NCBI RefSeq assembly: GCF_900184895.1
Contig: NZ_FXZK01000006.1
Span: 124,001 to 188,000 of the forward strand
DNA: 64,000 nucleotides
Source of the DNA: Flavimaricola marinus
GTDB taxonomy: Bacteria; Pseudomonadota; Alphaproteobacteria; Rhodobacterales; Rhodobacteraceae
Direction: 5' to 3'
Position 1 is the first letter of the stretch, and the number at the start of each line of letters is the position of its first letter. The notes under the pieces are model-generated. The model was not told the origin of the DNA and searched no databases. It was given only the letters and a program-made list of their open reading frames with translations. Shown here piece by piece: positions 52,966-62,415 of the stretch. Position numbers and translations under genes: made by a program.

Positions 52966-53874
52966 CTAGTCTGCCGGCAGGAAGACCCGTGTCGGATGCA
53001 GGTCGCTGCCCATGTATTTGCCCACGGCAATCGCCTGCCCGTTGTGGCTGGCCCAGCATTCCTCGCCGTATTCGGCATCGCCGGGATAGACCATGCCGGG
53101 ATTGCCGTTGCGCAGCTTGGCCACGCTCGCCTCTGGGCAAGTCAGTTCGGGCAGGTCGTAGAGCCCCATTTCGAGCGGTTGCAGAAACGCGTCCAGATCG
53201 CGCGACTTTGCCATTTCCTCGATGGTTTCGATCTTGACCCCGTCGGCGGCCTTGAACGGCCCGGACCATTCCCGCCGCAGGCTGACCACATGCCCGAGGC
53301 AGCCCAGCTTGCGCCCCAGATCGCGGGCGATGGAGCGCACATAGCCGCCTTTGCCGCAGGTCATCTCCAGCACCGCGGTATCGGCGTCGGGTCGGGCGGT
53401 CATCACCAGCTCTTCGACCCAGAGCGGCCGGGAAGCCAGTTCGAAATCCTCGCCGTCCCGCGCCTTCTTGTAGGCCCTCTGCCCGTCGATCTTGACCGCC
53501 GAAAACAGCGGCGGCACCTGGTCGATGTCGCCGACAAAACCGTGCAGCGCCTCTTTGATCTCTTCGTCCGTGGGCCGCAGGTCGGAGGTCTCGATCACCT
53601 CGCCCTCGGCGTCGTCGGTGTTCGTCGCCTGCCCCCAGCGCACGGTGAAGGAGTAGCATTTCAGGGCGTCGGTGATGTAGGGCACGGTCTTGGTCGCTTC
53701 GCCCAGCGCGATGGCGAGCACGCCTGTCGCCTCGGGGTCGAGGGTGCCTGCATGTCCGGCCTTGGCCGCGTCGAAGGCCCATTTGACCTTGTTCACCACG
53801 GCGGTCGAGGTCCAGCCCGCAGGTTTGTCGACGACCAGCCAGCCCGAGATGTTGCGACCTTTGCGTTTGCCCAT
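52966..53874 (-). CDS. truB: tRNA pseudouridine-55 synthase
   Basis: TruB (302 residues) makes pseudouridine 55 in the T loop of most tRNAs and acts as an RNA chaperone. The catalytic Asp lies in [14 protein letters not shown] near residue 44. [13 protein letters not shown] at the start and the segment [14 protein letters not shown] are typical. It follows the glycosidase gene, 94 bases downstream, and keeps the rbfA-truB-rpsO order found widely in bacteria. Confidence 0.96.
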   Translation of the reverse strand: MGKRKGRNISGWLVVDKPAGWTSTAVVNKVKWAFDAAKAGHAGTLDPEATGVLAIALGEATKTVPYITDALKCYSFTVRWGQATNTDDAEGEVIETSDLRPTDEEIKEALHGFVGDIDQVPPLFSAVKIDGQRAYKKARDGEDFELASRPLWVEELVMTARPDADTAVLEMTCGKGGYVRSIARDLGRKLGCLGHVVSLRREWSGPFKAADGVKIETIEEMAKSRDLDAFLQPLEMGLYDLPELTCPEASVAKLRNGNPGMVYPGDAEYGEECWASHNGQAIAVGKYMGSDLHPTRVFLPAD

Positions 53875-53968
53875 GATGCCCTCTGCCTTGAAAGACCTGC
53901 GGGGTAGAGTCTCTGTGCTATGACGTCAAGCGGGGAGGGTGATGCCGCCGGTGGCAATCCCCTTTCGC

Positions 53969-54691
53969 CTATTCGAACACACCGATCATCGGCCCCATCG
54001 CAAAGCCCGCATCGTTCCGCCCCAGATCCGGCGCATAGAGCCGCGAGATCCGCCCGTCGAAGTAGAGCGCCTGTGGCAGCCCCAGCCCGTCGCGGAAGAA
54101 CCGCCCGAATTCGTGGAAGCTGACCGCTTGATCCGAGATCACGAAGACCGCCCGGTCGCCCGCGTCGGAAGTGCCGACCCCGTTGCGGATGAACCGCGAA
54201 TCCGAATCGGCCAGAAACCGCGGGTGCAGCGCCCCGTCGATCACCAGCATCGGCCCCGACTGGGTGGCATCCCGACAAGCCGGAGCGGCCTCGGCAAAGG
54301 CGAGCGTCTCGTAGACCCGCGCGCTGTCGTCCGTCAGGCAGAGCACGCCGTTGGGCAGCAGCCCGAAATTGCCGGGGCTTTCGTTGGTCAGAAGCCGCAT
54401 GACCTCGACCCCGTCCTGCACGTAGTGCCCGACCGGCCTGCGGTCGGGGTGATACATGCCGGCGTTCATCGCAAAGCGCAGGGTCTGCTCAGGTCGTTCG
54501 GCGGCGAGCGCGGCAAAGCTGCCGAGCCCGGTGCCGTCGCCCCGCCGCAGAAAGAGCGCCAGTTCGTCACGGGCCGGGTCGACGTCGCAGACAGAGTAGG
54601 ACAGCCCTTCGAAGCCTACGGTTTCGCAGGTCACCGCGCTGGCGGCCGACCCTGTCAGAACCGCCACAAAGAGTGCGGCGGCGCGGATCAA
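53969..54691 (-). CDS. Secreted phosphodiester glycosidase-family protein
   Basis: This is a 240-residue protein of the family named after the lysosomal uncovering enzyme NAGPA (phosphodiester glycosidase). The N-terminus ([12 protein letters not shown], ending ASA) is a signal peptide. Conserved segments are [43 protein letters not shown], and [14 protein letters not shown]. The only well-placed start is TTG at 54691, overlapping the rbfA stop as TTGA, so translation is coupled to rbfA. The substrate in bacteria is not known; a role on cell-envelope sugars is inferred from the signal peptide. Confidence 0.85.
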   Translation of the reverse strand: MIRAAALFVAVLTGSAASAVTCETVGFEGLSYSVCDVDPARDELALFLRRGDGTGLGSFAALAAERPEQTLRFAMNAGMYHPDRRPVGHYVQDGVEVMRLLTNESPGNFGLLPNGVLCLTDDSARVYETLAFAEAAPACRDATQSGPMLVIDGALHPRFLADSDSRFIRNGVGTSDAGDRAVFVISDQAVSFHEFGRFFRDGLGLPQALYFDGRISRLYAPDLGRNDAGFAMGPMIGVFE

Positions 54692-55104
54692 TCGTCCAGG
54701 TCCTGCCGGACGTGCTTGTCGGCGAACAGCGCCGTCGTCCGATCCATCCGGTCGAATGTATCGTCGATTTCGAACCGCAGCTCGGGCGCGAATTTCAGCG
54801 TCATCCCCTTGACGACGAGGTGCCGGATTTCGTGCTTGTTGCGCCGCAGCGCCTCGAGCGCCTCGTCCTGCCCCTTGCCGCCCAGAGGCAGCACATAGGC
54901 GGTGGCGATCCGCAGATCGGGTGAGACCCGGACTTCGCCCACGGTGATCGACATGCCTTGCAGGTCTTCGTCGTGGACCTCGCCGCGTTGCAGCACTTCG
55001 GACAGCGTCCGACGCAGCAGTTCGCCGACCCGGAGTTGCCGTTGCGATGGTCCTGCGCTCGCGGTGCGCGAGGCGGACGATGAGGAGGATTTGTTTTTGG
55101 CCAT
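54688..55104 (-). CDS. rbfA: Ribosome-binding factor A
   Basis: RbfA (138 residues) binds the 30S subunit and is needed for late 16S rRNA processing and cold adaptation. The KH-like fold is seen in [19 protein letters not shown], the central [21 protein letters not shown], and [17 protein letters not shown] serine-rich tail-like stretch ([15 protein letters not shown]) precedes the domain. I take the ATG at 55104 (MAKNK), although the ATG at 55113 is equally possible; no strong ribosome site separates them. It is divergent from dapB and coupled to the following glycosidase gene. Confidence 0.94.
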   Translation of the reverse strand: MAKNKSSSSSASRTASAGPSQRQLRVGELLRRTLSEVLQRGEVHDEDLQGMSITVGEVRVSPDLRIATAYVLPLGGKGQDEALEALRRNKHEIRHLVVKGMTLKFAPELRFEIDDTFDRMDRTTALFADKHVRQDLDD

Positions 55105-55222
55105 GCCGCCCATGTAGGTGTTTCTGCACCGGATGTGAAGCCAGCCCGAGATCCGTGACGCAAGGATTTGCCCAGACCCGCCGCAACCGCTATGACCGCC
55201 TTCGAAAGCGAAAGGGTGAGAT

Positions 55223-56032
55223 ATGACGCAACTGCCGGGGATCGTAGTCACAGGCGCATCGGGCCGCATGGGCCGGATGCTGATTCAGGTCATCGTGGCG
55301 TCCAATGCCGCCCGGCTGGTCGCGGCCCTGGAGCGTCCGGGCCACGACTGGGTCGGCCGCGATGTGGGCGAGGCGATGGGCGGTGCGCCGATCGGTGTGA
55401 CCGTCACCGACGACCCCCTCGAAGCCTTTGCCAAGGCGCAGGCAGTCGTGGATTTCACCGCCCCGGCCGCCACCGTGGAATTCGCGGCCCTCGCGGCGCA
55501 AGCCCGCGCCGCCCATGTCATCGGCACCACGGGCCTGAGCGACGAGGACCTGACCAAGATCGCCGCCGCCGCCCGCCATGCGGTGATCGTCCGGGCCGGC
55601 AACATGAGCCTCGGCGTCAACCTGCTGGTCAAGCTGACCGAGAAGGTCGCCGCCGCTCTGGATGCCGATTTCGATATCGAAGTGATCGAGGCCCACCACA
55701 ACAAGAAGGTCGACGCCCCCTCCGGCACCGCCCTGATGCTGGGCGAGGCTGCCGCCCATGGCCGTGGCGTCGCACTGGCCGATGTGTCGGACCGTGGCCG
55801 CGACGGCATCACCGGTGCCCGCAAGCGCGGCGACATCGGCTTCGTCGCCATTCGCGGCGGTGACATCGTGGGCGAGCATGACGTCCTCTTTGCCGCCGAG
55901 GGCGAGCGCATCACGCTGCGCCATGTCGCCTCGGACCGTGCCGTCTTTGCCCGTGGTGCGCTGAAAGCCGCGCTTTGGGCGCAGGGCCGCAACCCCGGCG
56001 AATACGACATGATGGACGTTCTGGGCCTCTGA
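55223..56032 (+). CDS. dapB: 4-hydroxy-tetrahydrodipicolinate reductase
   Basis: DapB (269 residues) reduces the dapA product to tetrahydrodipicolinate with NAD(P)H, in lysine and diaminopimelate (peptidoglycan) synthesis. The Rossmann loop is [10 protein letters not shown] near residue 11, the loop GTTGLS is intact, and the substrate motif [13 protein letters not shown] is near residue 155. GGGTGAGAT precedes the ATG. It stands alone; the other lysine genes are not nearby. Confidence 0.96.
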   Translation: MTQLPGIVVTGASGRMGRMLIQVIVASNAARLVAALERPGHDWVGRDVGEAMGGAPIGVTVTDDPLEAFAKAQAVVDFTAPAATVEFAALAAQARAAHVIGTTGLSDEDLTKIAAAARHAVIVRAGNMSLGVNLLVKLTEKVAAALDADFDIEVIEAHHNKKVDAPSGTALMLGEAAAHGRGVALADVSDRGRDGITGARKRGDIGFVAIRGGDIVGEHDVLFAAEGERITLRHVASDRAVFARGALKAALWAQGRNPGEYDMMDVLGL

Positions 56033-56113
56033 CCGCGCCTTTTTGCCGCAAAAAGTGAACCGATCGGCAAGATCGTCCGTCTAATCAGGGAAAGCCTGCT
56101 TGGAGGACGCCCG

Positions 56114-56473
56114 ATGAAACGCCTGATTGCCGCCGCCCTGATCGCCCTGACTGCCGCCCCTGCCGTCGCGCAGGATTTCTCTCCGATCACAAGCCGTGAC
56201 GCCTTTTTGCAGATGATCGCGGACCGCCAGATGCGCCTTGGCCGTTTCGGCGTGAACATCGTCGTGCGCTCCAACGGCGCGATCGACGGCTCTGCCGTCG
56301 GCTGGCCGATCACCGGGTCGTGGACGTGGCAGAACGGCTATTTCTGCCGCGACATGGATTGGAGCGGGACCGAGATCCCCTATAACTGCCAGCTGGTCGA
56401 AGCCGCCGGCGACCGCGTCCGCTTTACCGTGGATCAGGGCGCGGGTGACAGTGCGGTCTTTCGGCTTCAGTAA
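56114..56473 (+). CDS. Small secreted protein of unknown function
   Basis: A 119-residue protein with a clear signal peptide (about residues 1-19, ending AVA). The mature part contains GRFGVNIVVRSNGAIDGSAV, TGSWTWQNGYFCRDMDW and NCQLVEAAGDRVRF; two Cys lie about 17 residues apart and could pair. I believe relatives in this family of bacteria are often labelled dihydrodipicolinate reductase only because they sit beside dapB; the sequence shows no such fold. GGAGGACG precedes the ATG. Function unknown. Confidence 0.82.
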   Translation: MKRLIAAALIALTAAPAVAQDFSPITSRDAFLQMIADRQMRLGRFGVNIVVRSNGAIDGSAVGWPITGSWTWQNGYFCRDMDWSGTEIPYNCQLVEAAGDRVRFTVDQGAGDSAVFRLQ

Positions 56474-56491
56474 CGGTCTGTCGCGGTCGAC

Positions 56492-56665
56492 CTAGAAGTC
56501 GATCGCCAGACCCTTCTTCTCCCAATCGCCGTAGCGTACGGGCTCTGGCCCGGTCGGCCCGCCCTGTTCGGGGGGCAAGTCTAGCTTCGCCGCCTCTTTG
56601 CGCCGCGCTTCGGCCTCGGCCAAGGCGCGCTGGGCGGCGGGGGGCAGGTCTTTGCTGTCGCTCAT
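56492..56665 (-). CDS. DUF1674 protein, SDHAF4-like
   Basis: This is a 57-residue protein ending in the DUF1674 signature GGPTGPEPVRYGDWEKKG and AIDF. The eukaryotic member SDHAF4 helps the flavoprotein subunit of succinate dehydrogenase to assemble. A similar role in alphaproteobacteria is plausible, but sdh genes are not nearby. It is too short for most gene-length cut-offs. It reads towards the secreted-protein gene and diverges from the rRNA methyltransferase gene. Confidence 0.88.
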   Translation of the reverse strand: MSDSKDLPPAAQRALAEAEARRKEAAKLDLPPEQGGPTGPEPVRYGDWEKKGLAIDF

Positions 56666-56737
56666 CTGGGTGCCTCTCTCTTGTGCGGCCCGTATCCCTG
56701 ATATACCCCGCCTCAATACATCGACAAGGGGCGACAG

Positions 56738-58012
56738 ATGGCGGATCAAGACGGGCGTGCGCCCCGCAAGGCGGCGTTGGACTTGCTGCAGGGGGTGACG
56801 GCCGAGGGCCGCCTGCTTCCCGAGCTGATGGCGGCCGGTGCGTTGAGCGCCTTGCCCCCGGAGGATCGTGCCCGCGCCCAGCGCCTCGCCATCGAGACCC
56901 TGCGCGCAATTGATCGCGCGGACCGTTTGCTCAAGCCCTATCTGCAGCGCAACCCGCCGCTGATCGTGCGCAACGTGCTGCGCCTCGGCGTCGTCGAGAT
57001 CGTCGGGGGCGCCGCGCCGCACGGTGTGGTCAATGCGATGGTCGGCATCGTGGGGCAGGGCAAGCGCACCGCCCAGTTCAAGGGTTTGGTCAATGCCGTG
57101 CTTCGCAAGGTCGCCGCCGATCCCGCCGCGTGGGACAAGCTGCCCGCCCCCCGTCTTCCCGGTTGGCTGCGTCAGCCTCTGGTCGCCGCGTGGGGTCGCC
57201 CGGCGGTAGAGACGATGGAGGCGGTGCAAGCGGTTGCGCCCCCGTTGGACCTGACCCCGAAGGCCGATCCGCAGGCCGTGGCGGCGGCGGTCGGCGGCAT
57301 CGTCCTGCCCACCGGATCTGTCCGCCTCGCGAGCGCGGGGCAGGTGACTGCCCTTCCCGGATATGACTCGGGCGACTGGTGGGTGCAGGATGCGGCGGCG
57401 GCGCTGCCGGTGCGCCTGTTGGCCCCCAAGTCGGGCGAAAAGGTTCTCGACCTCTGCGCCGCCCCCGGTGGCAAGACGATGCAGATGGCCGCAGCCGAAG
57501 CATCCGTCACCGCGATTGATCTGTCCGAGGCCCGGATGGCCCGTGTGTCGGCCAATCTGGCCCGCACCGGCCTGACCGCCGAGGTGATCGTGGCCGATGC
57601 GATGGCATTCGACCGGGGCGGCTTTGACGCTGTTCTGCTCGACGCGCCATGCTCGGCCACCGGCACGATGCGCCGCCACCCGGACCTGCCCGTCGCAAAG
57701 GACGGTTCGGAATTCGGCGCCCTGATCGCGCAGCAAGAGGTGATGATCGACCATGCCTTGAGCCTGCTGCGCCCCGGTGGCCGCTTGGTCTTTTGCACAT
57801 GCAGCCTCTTGCCCGACGAAGGCGAGGTCCAGATCGACGAGGCTTTGGCCCGTCATCCGGGCCTGACCGTCGACCGCGCCGCTCTCGATGTGCCGGGCGT
57901 CGATCCGGCGTGGCGGACCGAAGAAGGCGGCCTGAGACTGCGCCCGGATTACTGGGCCGATCAGGGGGGGATGGACGGGTTCTACATGGCGTGTCTGACC
58001 ACCCCGGCCTGA
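56738..58012 (+). CDS. rsmB: RsmB/NOP-family rRNA cytosine methyltransferase
   Basis: This 424-residue SAM-dependent m5C methyltransferase has an N-terminal NusB-like RNA-binding domain (about residues 8-140) and a C-terminal Rossmann domain: SAM loop LDLCAAPGGKTMQMA, catalytic motif LLDAPCSATGTMRRHPD, and motif VI FCTCSLLPDEGE with the second Cys. The domain order is that of RsmB, which modifies C967 of 16S rRNA in E. coli. It opens a plus-strand run that continues to purH and lspA. Confidence 0.9.
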   Translation: MADQDGRAPRKAALDLLQGVTAEGRLLPELMAAGALSALPPEDRARAQRLAIETLRAIDRADRLLKPYLQRNPPLIVRNVLRLGVVEIVGGAAPHGVVNAMVGIVGQGKRTAQFKGLVNAVLRKVAADPAAWDKLPAPRLPGWLRQPLVAAWGRPAVETMEAVQAVAPPLDLTPKADPQAVAAAVGGIVLPTGSVRLASAGQVTALPGYDSGDWWVQDAAAALPVRLLAPKSGEKVLDLCAAPGGKTMQMAAAEASVTAIDLSEARMARVSANLARTGLTAEVIVADAMAFDRGGFDAVLLDAPCSATGTMRRHPDLPVAKDGSEFGALIAQQEVMIDHALSLLRPGGRLVFCTCSLLPDEGEVQIDEALARHPGLTVDRAALDVPGVDPAWRTEEGGLRLRPDYWADQGGMDGFYMACLTTPA

Positions 58013-58137
58013 GCCGCGATTGCGCCCGCCCGCCGAAATCCGGGATGGGATGACAATCGCGTGACTTGTCCGGCCCGTGGGCGTATCATACTCAACATAA
58101 CAAGCATGCGAAACGCATCGAACAGAGGCAGCAGACC

Positions 58138-59916
58138 TTGGCCAGTGGGCAGACTTGGACAGCGCGGCGCACGCGCCTTCTGAACCAGATTCATGCGCGT
58201 CTGGCCGGTCGGCCAGCGCCGGCGACCGCCTTTGTGTCGTCGCCCGAGCCGCGCACGATCGGCCAGTATGCCAAGGGCCGTCAGATGATTGCGGGCAACT
58301 TCCTGTTTGCCGGCCATCTGATCGAAGCCCCCAATACCCAGATTTGGGATATCGCCCCGGAGGATGCCCCTTTCGTGGATGCTCTGCACGGTTTCGGCTG
58401 GCTCGACGATCTGGCGGCCGTCGGAGACCGCAAGGCGGCCGAGCGGGCGCAGGACTGGGTCTATGGCTGGATCAGCCGCTATGAAAAGGGCCGTGGCCCC
58501 GGCTGGACCCCGGACCTGACCGGCCGCCGCCTGATCCGCTGGATCAACCACGCGGTCCTGCTGCTGCGCGGCCGCGACAAGGCCGATGGCGACAGGTTCT
58601 ACCGCTCGCTGAGCCGGCAGGTGGTGTTCCTGTCCCGCCGCTGGCGCACGGCCGCCCCCGGTTTGCCCCGTTTCGAGGCCGTCACCGGCCTGATCTATGC
58701 GGGTCTGTCGCTGGAGGGCATGTCGGGCCATGTGCAGCCCGCGATCCGCGCCCTCGAGAGCGATTGTCGTGAAGACGTGGATGCCGAAGGGGGCATTCCC
58801 AGCCGCAACCCGGAAGAGTTGCTCGAGGTCTTCACCCTGCTCACATGGGCGATTGCGGCGCTGAAGGAAGCCGGAGAGCCGGTGCCGCAATCGGTGACCG
58901 ACGCGATCAGTCGGATCGCCCCGACCCTGCGCGCGCTGCGCCATTCCGACGGCGGATTGGCCCGGTTTCACGGCGGTGGCCGCGGCCTCGACGGCCGATT
59001 GGACCATGCCCTTGCCAATTCCGGGGTGAAGGCCTTTCACCACGGCGGGCTTCACATGGGCTATGCCCGGGTCACCGCGGGCCGCACCAGCCTGATCGTG
59101 GATGCCGCCGCCCCGCCCAAGGGCCCGGCCTCGGCCGATGCCCATGCCTCGACCCTCGCCTTCGAGATGACATCCGGGCGGCGTCCGGTGATCGTCAACT
59201 GCGGATCGGGCGCCAGTTTCGGCCCGGAGTGGCGCCGGGCGGGCCGCGCGACCCCCAGCCATTCCACCCTGAGCATCGAGGGCTATTCCTCGGCGCGTCT
59301 GGGGCCGTCCGGCCACGATGGCGACCCCCGCGAGATGCTGGTCGACGTCCCCGAGACGGTCGTCTGCGAGATTCAGGAGGCCGGCGGCGCGTTCAAGCTG
59401 CAGCTGTCCCATAACGGCTGGCAGCGCACCCATGGCCTGACCCACGGCCGGGTGATCGATTCCACCGCCGATGGCCGCAGCATCCTCGGAGAAGAAATCC
59501 TCACCACCCTGAGCACCGCCGACGAAGCCCGTTTCGACCGGATGCTCGACGGCTTCCAGCTGCAAGGGATTCCCTTCAGCGTCCGGTTCCACCTGCATCC
59601 CGACGTGCAGGCGGATCTGGACATGGGCGGCACGGCCGTTTCGTTGGCGCTCAAGAGCGGCGAGGTCTGGATTTTCCGCCAGGAGGGCGCCTCCGACATG
59701 CTATTGGAGCAGTCGGTCTACCTCGAATCCGGTCGATTGCGCCCCCGTTCGACAAAACAGGTGGTTTTAACCGGCGTCGCAATGTCCTATGCGACCCGCG
59801 TGCGTTGGTCACTGGCCAAAGCTCAGGATACGCCCGACGTGGTGCGCGACTATGCGCGCAGCGGGCCGTCGCTGGGGTTTGGTCCGGATGGTCGCGCCGA
59901 GGAGCCCGAGACCTAA
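58138..59916 (+). CDS. Heparinase II/III-like family protein
   Basis: This protein of about 592 residues has an alpha-barrel N-terminal part (about 30-300) and a C-terminal heparinase II/III-like beta-sandwich domain ([12 protein letters not shown], then [22 protein letters not shown], and SHSTLSIEG). Family enzymes cleave acidic polysaccharides by elimination; the catalytic residues cannot be assigned with certainty here. There is no signal peptide. The start is uncertain. I took the TTG at 58138 ([11 protein letters not shown]), which follows AGAGG, while a TTG at 58066 would add 24 residues. Its place directly before purH is a pattern I recall from related bacteria; the reason is unknown. 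Confidence 0.82.
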   Translation: MASGQTWTARRTRLLNQIHARLAGRPAPATAFVSSPEPRTIGQYAKGRQMIAGNFLFAGHLIEAPNTQIWDIAPEDAPFVDALHGFGWLDDLAAVGDRKAAERAQDWVYGWISRYEKGRGPGWTPDLTGRRLIRWINHAVLLLRGRDKADGDRFYRSLSRQVVFLSRRWRTAAPGLPRFEAVTGLIYAGLSLEGMSGHVQPAIRALESDCREDVDAEGGIPSRNPEELLEVFTLLTWAIAALKEAGEPVPQSVTDAISRIAPTLRALRHSDGGLARFHGGGRGLDGRLDHALANSGVKAFHHGGLHMGYARVTAGRTSLIVDAAAPPKGPASADAHASTLAFEMTSGRRPVIVNCGSGASFGPEWRRAGRATPSHSTLSIEGYSSARLGPSGHDGDPREMLVDVPETVVCEIQEAGGAFKLQLSHNGWQRTHGLTHGRVIDSTADGRSILGEEILTTLSTADEARFDRMLDGFQLQGIPFSVRFHLHPDVQADLDMGGTAVSLALKSGEVWIFRQEGASDMLLEQSVYLESGRLRPRSTKQVVLTGVAMSYATRVRWSLAKAQDTPDVVRDYARSGPSLGFGPDGRAEEPET

Positions 59917-59941
59917 CCGACCCCGAGAGGACCAAGCTGCC

Positions 59942-61528
59942 ATGACCGACCTGCAACCTCTGCGCCGCGCATTGTTGTCTGTATCCGACAAGACCGGCCT
60001 GATTGATCTGGCGCGTGCGCTGTCGGACCGGGGGGTGGAGCTGCTCTCGACCGGCGGTTCTGCCGCTGCGATCCGCGATGCGGGCCTGCCCGTCCGCGAC
60101 GTGTCCGAGGTGACCAAGTTCCCCGAGATGATGGACGGCCGGGTCAAGACCCTGCACCCCGTCGTCCACGGCGGATTGCTCGCCGTTCGTGACGATGCCG
60201 GCCATGTCGCCGCGATGACAGAGCACGGCATCGATCCGATCGATCTGGTTGTGGTGAACCTGTATCCGTTCGAGGCCACCGTGGCCCGTGGTGCCGGCTT
60301 TGCCGAAACCATCGAGAATATCGACATCGGTGGTCCGGCGATGATCCGCTCTGCCGCCAAGAACCATGCCTTCGTGAACGTCGTCGTCGATGTCGAGGAC
60401 TACGCCCCGCTGCTGGCCGAGTTGGAGGCCAATGACGGCCGGACGACGCTCGCTTTCCGTCAGTCCCTTGCCCAGACCGCCTATGCCCGCACCGCCGCCT
60501 ACGACACCGCCGTCAGCACCTGGATGGCCGGCGCGATCGGAGAGACTGCGCCGCGCCGCCAATCGGTGTCCGGCACCTTGGCCCAGACCCTGCGCTATGG
60601 CGAGAACCCGCATCAGGCCGCCGCGTTCTATACCGACGGCACCGCCCGCGCAGGCGTGGCGACCGCCACGCAGGTGCAGGGCAAGGAGCTGTCCTACAAC
60701 AACATCAACGACACCGATGCCGCCTATGAGTTGGTTGCCGAGTTTGCCGATCTGGGGCCGTGCTGCGTGATCGTCAAGCATGCCAACCCCTGTGGCGTCG
60801 CCAAGGGCGACACGCTCGAAGCCGCCTATCGCGCCGCCTATGACTGCGACCGCACCAGTGCCTTTGGAGGTATCGTCGCCCTGAACCAGCCGCTCGACGA
60901 GGCAACCGCCAAGGCGATCGTGGAAATCTTTACCGAGGTTGTCATCGCTCCGGGTGCGTCCGAGGCCGCGAAGGCCGTATTTGCAGCCAAAAGAAACCTG
61001 CGTCTCTTGTTGACCGATGGTCTGCCCGACCCGGCGGCTGGCGGGATGACCGTCAAGCAGGTCTCGGGCGGCTTCCTCGTGCAGGGCAAGGACACCGGCC
61101 AGATCTCCGAGGCCGATCTGAAGGTCGTGACCAAGGTGCAGCCGACGCCCGAGCAGATGGCCGATCTGCGCTTTGCTTGGATCGTCGCCAAACATGTGAA
61201 GTCGAACGCGATCGTCTACGTCAAGGACGGCGCGACCGTGGGTGTCGGCGCGGGCCAGATGAGCCGCGTGGACAGCACCCGCATCGCCGCCCGCAAGGCC
61301 GAGGACATGGCCGAAGCCTGCGGCCTTCCGGCCAGCCCGGCCAAGGGCTCTGTCGTGGCATCGGATGCATTTTTCCCATTTGCCGACGGGGTCATCACCG
61401 CGGTCGAGGCCGGTGCGGTTGCACTTATCCAACCTGGTGGATCGATGCGTGATGCCGAAGTCATCGCCGCCGCCGATGAGGCCGGCATCGCGATGGTCTT
61501 TACCGGTATGCGCCACTTCCGGCACTAG
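59942..61528 (+). CDS. purH: Bifunctional AICAR transformylase/IMP cyclohydrolase
   Basis: PurH (528 residues) performs the last two steps of IMP synthesis. The N-terminal IMP cyclohydrolase domain starts [17 protein letters not shown] and includes [12 protein letters not shown]; the C-terminal AICAR transformylase domain contains [11 protein letters not shown] and the conserved [23 protein letters not shown] precedes the ATG at 59942. A longer frame begins inside the upstream gene and is not credible. lspA follows after 11 bases, so the two are probably co-transcribed. Confidence 0.97.
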   Translation: MTDLQPLRRALLSVSDKTGLIDLARALSDRGVELLSTGGSAAAIRDAGLPVRDVSEVTKFPEMMDGRVKTLHPVVHGGLLAVRDDAGHVAAMTEHGIDPIDLVVVNLYPFEATVARGAGFAETIENIDIGGPAMIRSAAKNHAFVNVVVDVEDYAPLLAELEANDGRTTLAFRQSLAQTAYARTAAYDTAVSTWMAGAIGETAPRRQSVSGTLAQTLRYGENPHQAAAFYTDGTARAGVATATQVQGKELSYNNINDTDAAYELVAEFADLGPCCVIVKHANPCGVAKGDTLEAAYRAAYDCDRTSAFGGIVALNQPLDEATAKAIVEIFTEVVIAPGASEAAKAVFAAKRNLRLLLTDGLPDPAAGGMTVKQVSGGFLVQGKDTGQISEADLKVVTKVQPTPEQMADLRFAWIVAKHVKSNAIVYVKDGATVGVGAGQMSRVDSTRIAARKAEDMAEACGLPASPAKGSVVASDAFFPFADGVITAVEAGAVALIQPGGSMRDAEVIAAADEAGIAMVFTGMRHFRH

Positions 61529-61539
61529 AGGAGACGCGG

Positions 61540-62043
61540 ATGCGCCTGACATTGTGGACTGCATTCTGGGTGTTCCTGCTGGATCAGGCGTCGAAATATA
61601 TCGTCGTCCACTGGATGGATCTGATCACCCGGCTGCACATCGATGTCTGGTCGCCCTTCATCGAATTCCGCATGGCGTGGAACCGGGGCGTGAACTTCGG
61701 CCTGTTTGCTTGGCTGGACATGCGTTGGTTCCTCGTGGTGCTGGCCTGCGTCATCACCCTGCTGGTGCTGTTCTGGATCCGCCGCGACGGCGGGTCGCGC
61801 TGGACGTTTCTGAGCGCGGGCCTGCTGGTCGGGGGGGCGATGGGCAATGTGGTCGACCGCGTCCTCTATGGCGCGGTGGCCGATTTCCTGAACGTGTCCT
61901 GCTGCGGCATCGAGAACCCCTATGCCTTCAACGTAGCCGATATCGCCGTCTTTGCAGGAGCGGTCGGCCTCGTGATCTTTACCGGCGACGGCAGAAACGG
62001 GCGGAAATCGGCGCGCAAGCGCCCTGCCAAAAAGGCATCGTGA
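61540..62043 (+). CDS. lspA: Lipoprotein signal peptidase (signal peptidase II)
   Basis: LspA (167 residues) removes the signal peptide of diacylglyceryl-prolipoproteins in the inner membrane. It has four membrane helices and the conserved boxes WNRGVNFGLF, GNVVDRVLYGAVADFL and FNVADIAVFAG. The catalytic Asp pair lies in NVVDR and NVADI. The protein ends in a basic tail. GGAGACG precedes the ATG. A lipoprotein gene follows directly, as is usual in this family of bacteria. Confidence 0.97.
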   Translation: MRLTLWTAFWVFLLDQASKYIVVHWMDLITRLHIDVWSPFIEFRMAWNRGVNFGLFAWLDMRWFLVVLACVITLLVLFWIRRDGGSRWTFLSAGLLVGGAMGNVVDRVLYGAVADFLNVSCCGIENPYAFNVADIAVFAGAVGLVIFTGDGRNGRKSARKRPAKKAS

Positions 62044-62099
62044 CCTACATGTTGTGGTAGGTTAGAGTTGCGCGGGGACAAGTTGTGAAGGTAGCTGCC

Positions 62100-62327
62100 A
62101 TGAAGAAAGCCGTTTTGAGCATGATCGCCGTGGCGAGCCTCGCCGCTTGCGGCTCCAGAGCCGACGGGCCGCAGCTTTACGAGGCGACCAACGAGCCTGC
62201 CGAATACCTCGTGGTCCCTGCCAATCCCCTCGTCATCCCGAGCACCCTGACCCTGCCGCCGCCCACCCCCGGTGGCACGAATCGCGCCGACAGCGGCCTC
62301 GTCCGCACCGCGCCAGCGCCGGAGTAA
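62100..62327 (+). CDS. Short DUF3035 (BamF-like) lipoprotein
   Basis: This 75-residue lipoprotein has a signal ending in the lipobox LAAC (Cys about residue 17) and a proline-rich mature part (VPANPLVIPSTLTLPPPTPGG, then TNRADS). It matches the start of DUF3035, named BamF in Caulobacter, where it joins the beta-barrel assembly complex. Members I remember are about 150 residues or longer, so this one is short and stops soon after the PTPGG motif. The ATG at 62100 follows AAGG; a GTG at 62085 adds five residues. Confidence 0.78.
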   Translation: MKKAVLSMIAVASLAACGSRADGPQLYEATNEPAEYLVVPANPLVIPSTLTLPPPTPGGTNRADSGLVRTAPAPE

Positions 62328-62415
62328 CGCTCACAACCGCGTGGCCCGCCTTGCGTTGCCGGCTCAGGCGCTTACTTATCTGTCACCGATGCCCATAATG
62401 CCGAGGTTATGACAG

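Noticed and set aside
56046-56072. A TTTTTGC/GCAAAAA hairpin after dapB as a terminator
   Set aside because: The stem is AT-rich and short with no T-run after it, too weak to call.
59651-61564. A 637-codon open frame on the minus strand
   Set aside because: It is antisense to purH and has no recognisable domain.
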